Shown here piece after piece: positions 1 through 5,263 of a DNA stretch of 7,626 bases (position 1 is the stretch's first letter; each line of letters begins with the position of its first letter). Source of the DNA: Bacteroidales bacterium (GTDB taxonomy: Bacteria > Bacteroidota > Bacteroidia > Bacteroidales > UBA1402). Location: assembly GCA_003506275.1 (NCBI GenBank), contig DOBD01000118.1:2336-9961 (forward strand). Reading direction: 5' to 3'. The position numbers were made by a program, and so were the translations under genes. The notes beneath the pieces were generated by a model. That model was not told the origin of the DNA and ran no database searches. It worked only from the letters and a program-made list of their open reading frames with translations.

Positions 1-1650
1 CAAACCCTCCTTGCCATATATATCTTCAGAAGTGGTTGGTACCGGCGTGGTGACCGTGGCATCCGAATAGAGCACGTAGCTGTTGCCATAGATCGTATGT
101 CCTTGGTTGACCTTGTAGCGTACCAATTGAGTTTCCACGTTTTCGCCGGCCCTCATCTTGGCCGCCATGATGGAGTGGTTGGCTGTAAAGCCTGGCACCG
201 AGGTGGAAGAAAATTGTCCGGTAATCACGTTGGCCGAAGTGCGTTGCAACACTTTCTCGCCCGGGAAACTGATGTATAACTTCTGATAGAATTCCATGGC
301 CACTCCCCTGCTGTCAACGTGTGATTTCCAGGCGTTGTCGTCGTAGGCTTTCCAATAGATTTCATATCCAGTGGAATACAGGCGGGGTTGGTAGGAAATG
401 TAGGCATTGGGTTCACCCAGGGTATTGACGACAGGCCATTCGTTGTTGCGGTAGGTCAAATCCCACAGGTTGTTGATATTCGTAACAGTAGTATCGTATA
501 CGATGGAATCACCTCCATTGAAGGCCACCAAGGTGTCGATGGGTGTGATCACGGTCCAATCATAGGAATGGCGGGTACGGGATTTCAGCACCATGTCGTG
601 TCCCCCACTGGCCCAGGTACGGGGACGTTTTTGCCAGGCATCAGGCCAACGGCTTACGAAATCTTCGGCCTCGATGGTGAGGGGTTTGATCTTGTTTTGG
701 TACATTTTCACCTCTACTGATGAAACCAGGTAGACATGGCCGTTGGAGGCTGTGTATTGCCCGGTGATGGCTGCGGTGTTAACATCCACCAGCACACCAT
801 GCTGGTTGGGATAGCGCCCATCGGCAGTAATAAGGGTGTAGGGCAAGACCAAGTCGTTTACGATTTCTTTCAGAATATCGTTTTCCATACGCAGGCTGTC
901 CTTTTGATTGAAATACTTGGCATATTTGGCTTTCAACGCATCCAAACCGCTCTGATCAAGCAAGAGAAACGTGGAAGCCACTGATTCATCAGCTAAGGGC
1001 GTGGCTTCCAACAGGGGATTGCGGTAGGCCCAAATGGTATCATAGACGGGTTTTCCATCGCTGTTAACCCCCCTTTGTACGCTCCGATCCATATCCATTA
1101 CCCGGGTGTTGAAGGAGTTGATAAAACTCACGACCGGATTAGCGGGAAGGGTTTGCACGTATTCCCACAGGTTCAGTCGTTCTTCTATGTCGCCATTAAG
1201 GATGTGCAGTACCCCGTTTCTGGAGGTGATGTTCCAATCGCTAACGGGTACACCGGCAACCAGGTTGTCGATGATGGGTACTTGTTTCTTGTTTAGCATT
1301 AAAATGCTGTCAATGGCAAAGGTACCCTGCTGGTCGGTGTAAGCAATTTTTTCCGATACGTGGTTTTCCACCCAGGCGGTCAAGGCTAACGTATCCGTCA
1401 TATCCATCGAACCTAAGGCGCTGTTGCTGGGTGCGAAAACGGTATAGTTCATGTCTGAACCAAGTTTATCGGCATAGCCCGTTATGGAAAGCACCTGTAC
1501 AAAGGTGGACAAATCGGGCTTGTCCTCCAACAATTCCATCAACGTCTTGCTACGGTCACCGTTGTCGAACTGGTTGACGTCTTCCCATGCGTCGCAGCCG
1601 ACCAACGTCACAGCTGCCACTAGAAGTATCAGAGAGATGATCTTTTTCAT
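1..1650 (-). CDS. Second fasciclin (FAS1) domain lipoprotein, 3' end outside window
   Basis: The frame is open from ATG 1650 to the left edge: 550 codons without a stop, 3' end missing. The start MKKIISLILLVAAVTLVGCD is a compact lipoprotein signal with lipobox LVGC (Cys19). FAS1 domain 1 spans ~33-160, with H1-type NYTVFAPSNSAL (68-79) and H2-type NGVLHILNGDIEERL (145-159). A second FAS1 domain spans ~166-316: it opens VVSFINSFNTRVMD, contains YDTIWAYRNPLL (203-214) in the linker seen in Bacteroidales FAS1 proteins, has a degenerate H1 (STFLLLDQSGLDAL, 226-239) and ends SNGHVYLVSSVEV (302-314). Residues ~322-550 begin PLTIEAEDF and include AYISYQPRLYSTGYEIYWKA and MEFYQKLYISFPGEKVLQR, sequence suggesting a beta-sandwich; I cannot name the family. 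The mature part has no cysteine in the visible 531 residues. An in-frame ATG at 1713 would add 21 residues before the signal peptide and is less likely. It lies 72 bases after the first FAS1 gene with no terminator between. The role is probably cell-surface adhesion or ligand binding. Confidence 0.9.
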   Translation of the reverse strand, partial: MKKIISLILLVAAVTLVGCDAWEDVNQFDNGDRSKTLMELLEDKPDLSTFVQVLSITGYADKLGSDMNYTVFAPSNSALGSMDMTDTLALTAWVENHVSEKIAYTDQQGTFAIDSILMLNKKQVPIIDNLVAGVPVSDWNITSRNGVLHILNGDIEERLNLWEYVQTLPANPVVSFINSFNTRVMDMDRSVQRGVNSDGKPVYDTIWAYRNPLLEATPLADESVASTFLLLDQSGLDALKAKYAKYFNQKDSLRMENDILKEIVNDLVLPYTLITADGRYPNQHGVLVDVNTAAITGQYTASNGHVYLVSSVEVKMYQNKIKPLTIEAEDFVSRWPDAWQKRPRTWASGGHDMVLKSRTRHSYDWTVITPIDTLVAFNGGDSIVYDTTVTNINNLWDLTYRNNEWPVVNTLGEPNAYISYQPRLYSTGYEIYWKAYDDNAWKSHVDSRGVAMEFYQKLYISFPGEKVLQRTSANVITGQFSSTSVPGFTANHSIMAAKMRAGENVETQLVRYKVNQGHTIYGNSYVLYSDATVTTPVPTTSEDIYGKEGL

Positions 1651-1722
1651 GCTTTTTCTATTTTGAACCAATTCCAGGGCTAAGGCTTGCGACCAAAGAT
1701 CCAGGAGGCTCATACTGGTTGA
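1651..1722 (-). other. 72-base gap between the two FAS1 genes
   Basis: This is the longest non-coding gap in the window. Read on the minus strand it has no in-frame stop between the TAA of the upstream gene (1723-1725) and ATG 1650, and it contains an in-frame ATG at 1713. No Shine-Dalgarno sequence is seen; the last ten or so bases before ATG 1650 are A-rich (AAAATAGAAAAAGC), as is common for Bacteroidota translation starts. A pentamer near its 5' end (AACCA) can pair with TGGTT near its 3' end, but the loop is over 40 bases and I do not call a terminator. Confidence 0.6.
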
Positions 1723-3534
1723 TTATTCAATGTTGGTTGTATCCACGGGACATTCTTCCAAAGGCCAGATCTCGCATGCCTTCAATTCAGGACCGACCCA
1801 GTTGCCTTTCACATCCACACGAGGCCATAGTTGTTCTTCATCGATGGGTATAAATTGGATCATATCGATGTTGCCCAATTGGCCAACACGACGGTTGGTC
1901 GTGGGTTCCAATCGCAGAATATGCCTGCCTGTTGTGTACACCTTTATGGTACCCAGTAGCTTGGAGATAACCACGGAGTTGTACTTCTTGGCGTTATACA
2001 TTTTCCAACCATCCAACTCAGCGACTTCGGGTTGATTGTAAATATCGTTGGGGGCGTACAAGGACATATCAAAAATGTAGGGTAAAATCTGGTCATCGTA
2101 GCCAGCTTGCTTGAAGCTGGTTTTTACGTAGCATTCCAATTCTCGGCGGTAACAAATCCAAACCTTGTAGGTTGTTCCGGCCTCACTGCCTATCAAGACG
2201 GGAGTGACCATTTCCATCCAGCGAATGGCACCCAAGTCCAGGTTGAGGCGCAAGTAGTCACCGTAAATATACTGGAACTTCTCATCAAAGGCTGAGATGG
2301 TTTGAGGCACAGTGCCGCAATAATAGTGAATCTGTTGTTGAGCCACAGGTGTCCCCGACTTGTATTCCCAGGTGATTTCAGATAAGTCTCCTGGATTGTA
2401 ATCAGCGGCACAGCCCGGTTTGCGGAAATTTCGCAAGGCCATGATTTCAGGTTGTTCGGCTATGTCCCAATATATACGATAGGCTGAACGTATCTTGATT
2501 TGGATGTTGCCATTGAGCTTATGGATCACACCATTGGAGCACGTCCAATCTGTATAGACACTGCTACGATCAAGAGGGATTCCGGCTTCTGTCGTCTGTC
2601 CTAGTTTGAGTTCATTGAGCAAAATGCGCGTTTCGGTAGCAGCAAACTCACGGGTAAAAGTGATGACTTGATTCTTGACCAGGGTTTCCAAACTGGAGGC
2701 AGCCAATAAATCGGCCACATAGACCAGGCGTGGAACCGCATGATAGCCGATAAAGTTACGCAGCAGGGAATCTTCATCCTCAATGGCTGGCGTATTGGCA
2801 CGCAACACAGTGACCAGGTCATTCAGGGTATTGATACCTTCAGTGGCAAAGGCCTCGTTGTCTTGTATAAACAGCGTCTTCCAGTCTCCCTTTTTGTTCG
2901 TGGCCAACAAGTCAGCCAATCCTGACCGTTCAAAGGCTTCTTTGAACAAGGAGAAGGTTTCGGGCAACGCACGCACCCTGGCCGTCAGCGATTCCGTCAA
3001 TGTATCCGGCGGTGTCAACACCTGGTCGATGATGTGCAGGTAGCCATTGCTGGCCTTAATATCCCGGGGAGATTCAATGTACGCTTGTCTGTTGATACGG
3101 ATATCTTCCCCTTCCTGTTTGGTTGTGAGGTAGGTACCGGCGAAGTTGGGATACGACATGCGCCCATCGACAAAATCCTTGGTGGTCAGACTGTCTTTTT
3201 TGTCTGAAATGTTCCACAAGTGGTATTTAACGATATTAGCTGCCTCTTCATGGGTCAGCGCCGTAACGGAGGCTTTGTTCACCTGTTGGAGGTACATGTC
3301 AACGGCCTCGTTGGTCGGAGCAAACAGGGCGTAGTTGCCATAGGCATGGACGGTACTCCGTAAGCCGCTGATGTCAAGAATCGTCAGGAAGGACGTCAAT
3401 GATTGTTCTTCCATCAGTTCGTCTATCTGTTTGTCGTCGGAAATCACAATTTCCGTGACGTCTTTCTCACACGAACTCACTGCCAGCATCACCGCAATTG
3501 TTGCAACGAATGCGAATAAAGACTCCTTTTTCAT
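1723..3534 (-). CDS. Fasciclin (FAS1) domain lipoprotein with cysteine-rich C-terminal region
   Basis: A complete 603-residue protein. MKKESLFAFVATIAVMLAVSSC is a type II signal with lipobox VSSC (Cys22), and the next residues, EKD, are charged as in lipoproteins sent to the cell surface in this phylum. FAS1 domain 1 spans ~36-175, with the H1-type motif YALFAPTNEAVDMYL (68-82) and the H2-type motif NGYLHIIDQVLTPP (163-176). FAS1 domain 2 spans ~183-345 and is more diverged: WKTLFIQDNEAFA (218-230) stands for H1 and SNGVIHKLNGNI (333-344) for H2. Residues ~346-603 match no family I can name with certainty. They hold beta-rich sequence (TPVLIGSEAGTTYKVWICYRR at ~444-464; TTGRHILRLEP at 534-544; NIDMIQFIPI at 555-564) reminiscent of a carbohydrate-binding-module sandwich, and seven cysteines counting C332 at the end of the second FAS1 domain. 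ATG 3534 is fixed by the signal peptide and lies 21 bases after the SusD stop, so co-expression with SusCD is likely. FAS1 modules mediate adhesion; a SusE/F-like surface-binding role is inference. Confidence 0.93.
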   Translation of the reverse strand: MKKESLFAFVATIAVMLAVSSCEKDVTEIVISDDKQIDELMEEQSLTSFLTILDISGLRSTVHAYGNYALFAPTNEAVDMYLQQVNKASVTALTHEEAANIVKYHLWNISDKKDSLTTKDFVDGRMSYPNFAGTYLTTKQEGEDIRINRQAYIESPRDIKASNGYLHIIDQVLTPPDTLTESLTARVRALPETFSLFKEAFERSGLADLLATNKKGDWKTLFIQDNEAFATEGINTLNDLVTVLRANTPAIEDEDSLLRNFIGYHAVPRLVYVADLLAASSLETLVKNQVITFTREFAATETRILLNELKLGQTTEAGIPLDRSSVYTDWTCSNGVIHKLNGNIQIKIRSAYRIYWDIAEQPEIMALRNFRKPGCAADYNPGDLSEITWEYKSGTPVAQQQIHYYCGTVPQTISAFDEKFQYIYGDYLRLNLDLGAIRWMEMVTPVLIGSEAGTTYKVWICYRRELECYVKTSFKQAGYDDQILPYIFDMSLYAPNDIYNQPEVAELDGWKMYNAKKYNSVVISKLLGTIKVYTTGRHILRLEPTTNRRVGQLGNIDMIQFIPIDEEQLWPRVDVKGNWVGPELKACEIWPLEECPVDTTNIE

Positions 3535-3549
3535 GGGATAAGTGTTAGC

Positions 3550-3558
3550 TGTGAATTA
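3550..3558 (-). repeat. Short junction repeat, copy 2 (TAATTCACA at the SusD stop)
   Basis: The SusD stop codon and the next six bases read TAATTCACA on the minus strand, identical to the sequence at the SusC stop (5255-5263). The third junction, after the first FAS1 gene, reads TAATCAACCA and is only partly similar. Confidence 0.4.
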
Positions 3559-5235
3559 TTTTTCATAAAAGTCGTTCTGTACAAGGTTTTTGTTGCGTTG
3601 CAACTCACTTGCACTGAGAGGCAGGTACAAACTACCTTGATTGGTTTGCCATTTATTTTGAATAATGGTCACCTTTTCGGGAGGGGCCGCCTGTACCACC
3701 ATCCGAAGGAGGTATCCCATGGTTCGATCGTTGAAATCTTCCCGTTGAGCAACGCGTATCAAGTCAAACCAACGCTTGCCCTCGAAGGCAAACTCACGGG
3801 CACGTTCGGCCAGCAAGAATTCCTCCATGGATTTGGCATCCAGGTCGCCGGTATACTTAAAGAAGGGGTCCGTGGATTCCGGGGCATTGGCTCGTGCCCG
3901 AATCTGATTGATCAAGTCAAGTGCCGCCCCTAGTTTCACCTGATCGTTGTCAGTCATGGCCTGTTCGGTCAAGGCTTCGGCTTTCATCAACAAGACATCA
4001 GCCAGGCGGTAAAAAATCCAATTGCTGTTTGATGTGGAAGTGGTGCGCCATTGCACAGGTGTGGCGGTATTATCCAAACCGGCCCATTTCCACACGTATT
4101 TTCCCACGTAAGAAACGCCTTCAGTACGGATGTCGCGCCAAATGCGATCGATGTTGGACGGCAGAAAATACACGTTGGAAAAATTGGCCTGGTTGACCTC
4201 AATGGAGCTGGACACGTTTCCACTAAACATCGAGACAAAGGGATTGTTGAACGTAGGCGGATTTTGCAACTCGAAAATGCTTTCCACACAGTTGCCATCA
4301 GCGTACATTGTCCTGAACAGATTGACGACATCGCCCTGTGCTGCTTCATAAATCGTATCGATCTTGCCGGTTTGCAGGTTATAGCTCAACACTTCGTCAC
4401 GGCCAACGGGTACCAACGAATACTGTCCAGAATTAATGACGCGGTCGGTCATGGCGATGCACTTGTCGTACTCGCCTTTCCAAAGACAGATATCAGCCAA
4501 CAAGGTAGCCCAACTGTAGTAATTAAAGCGACCCTTGTTGACATTAGCGTTCTCCTGGTTGGCGCCACTGGTCTGTTCATGACTGATGGGCATGTCGTTT
4601 TCCACGGATTCCAGCGAAGCGATCAAGTTATCGATGATAACCTTACCATCGGTTTTGGGCAGCGAAAAATTCTGGAAATCATAAATATTGGCAGCTTCAT
4701 AGTAGGGAACGTCACGAAACGTGCGTACCAGGTAAAAATACATCAACGAGCGGATGCAGGTCACCTCTGCGATATAGGCATCCAGTAGATCCTGTGAAAA
4801 CGATTCATCGCGATCAAGCACGGCGGGCGCCAATTCAATGACGGTATTGCATTGATTGATGACTTTGTAGAAAGAAGCCCAATCAGAAAATCTGTTTGCC
4901 GTTGTGATTTCACCATTGTTGAGGGCTTTCAGGTCGGCATTAGCACCATTGGACGGTAAAGCCAGATCGGCCCTCATCTCTCCCCACACAAAATAATCCT
5001 GCATCATGGTACTGTTCAGCATCTGGGAATAACAACCCAATACGGCTGCTTTAACTTCTTCCTTGGTTTTCCAGTAACGTTCACGTACCACACCGTCTTC
5101 CGGCTGTACATCGAGCCAGCTATCGCAAGCGGTGAAAGAGACGACGGCCACCAACAATGCCAACCGCACCATCAACGTCGACACATGCCGTTGTCGCTTC
5201 ACGTTCAGTCTATTTATCGCATTTTTCATTTCCAT
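3556..5235 (-). CDS. SusD/RagB-family nutrient-binding outer-membrane lipoprotein
   Basis: A complete SusD-like protein of 559 residues, the surface lipoprotein that caps SusC and captures ligand. The N-terminus is basic, then a hydrophobic stretch LALLVAVVSFTAC ends at the lipidated Cys37, followed by DSWLDVQPEDG, the usual start of mature SusD proteins. Family marks: SFYKVINQCNTVIE in the first helical repeat; the segment from ~Y166 to Y188 containing RSLMYFYLVRTFRDVPYY; the TPR-like SWATLLADICLWKGEYDKC; the C-terminal NWIFYRLADVLLMKAEAL; ERAREFAFEGKRWFDLIR; and the ending LYLPLSASELQRNKNLVQND. Length is normal. Start choice: ATG at 5235 (25 bases after the SusC stop) or ATG at 5229, two codons later; both keep the whole signal peptide and neither has a Shine-Dalgarno sequence, as is usual in the phylum. 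An in-frame GTG at 5274 would overlap SusC by 14 bases and only add a polar extension; ATG 5172 would remove most of the charged n-region. The FAS1 lipoprotein gene follows 21 bases downstream. Family assignment is firm; ligand is unknown. Confidence 0.97.
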   Translation of the reverse strand: MEMKNAINRLNVKRQRHVSTLMVRLALLVAVVSFTACDSWLDVQPEDGVVRERYWKTKEEVKAAVLGCYSQMLNSTMMQDYFVWGEMRADLALPSNGANADLKALNNGEITTANRFSDWASFYKVINQCNTVIELAPAVLDRDESFSQDLLDAYIAEVTCIRSLMYFYLVRTFRDVPYYEAANIYDFQNFSLPKTDGKVIIDNLIASLESVENDMPISHEQTSGANQENANVNKGRFNYYSWATLLADICLWKGEYDKCIAMTDRVINSGQYSLVPVGRDEVLSYNLQTGKIDTIYEAAQGDVVNLFRTMYADGNCVESIFELQNPPTFNNPFVSMFSGNVSSSIEVNQANFSNVYFLPSNIDRIWRDIRTEGVSYVGKYVWKWAGLDNTATPVQWRTTSTSNSNWIFYRLADVLLMKAEALTEQAMTDNDQVKLGAALDLINQIRARANAPESTDPFFKYTGDLDAKSMEEFLLAERAREFAFEGKRWFDLIRVAQREDFNDRTMGYLLRMVVQAAPPEKVTIIQNKWQTNQGSLYLPLSASELQRNKNLVQNDFYEK

Positions 5236-5254
5236 TGTTATTTGCGTGATACTT

Positions 5255-5263
5255 TGTGAATTA
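5255..5263 (-). repeat. Short junction repeat, copy 1 (TAATTCACA at the SusC stop)
   Basis: The SusC stop codon and the six bases after it read TAATTCACA on the minus strand. The same nine bases occur at the SusD stop (3550-3558). The rest of each gap is only loosely similar. Function unknown; it may be chance. Confidence 0.4.

Noticed and set aside
225..416. 63-residue minus-strand frame inside the second FAS1 gene
   Set aside because: It is in a different frame from the continuous 550-codon lipoprotein frame that covers it and has no domain evidence.
1651..1722. Possible promoter or terminator between the FAS1 genes
   Set aside because: GATCTTTG resembles the Bacteroidota -7 element (TAnnTTTG) at all but one base, but no TTTG sits about 19 bases upstream, and the only inverted repeat has 5-base arms and a loop over 40 bases with no T-run.
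4051..4788. 245-residue open frame on the plus strand
   Set aside because: It lies wholly antisense to the clearly real SusD-like gene, shows no recognisable motif or signal, and has the low-complexity pattern expected of a shadow frame.
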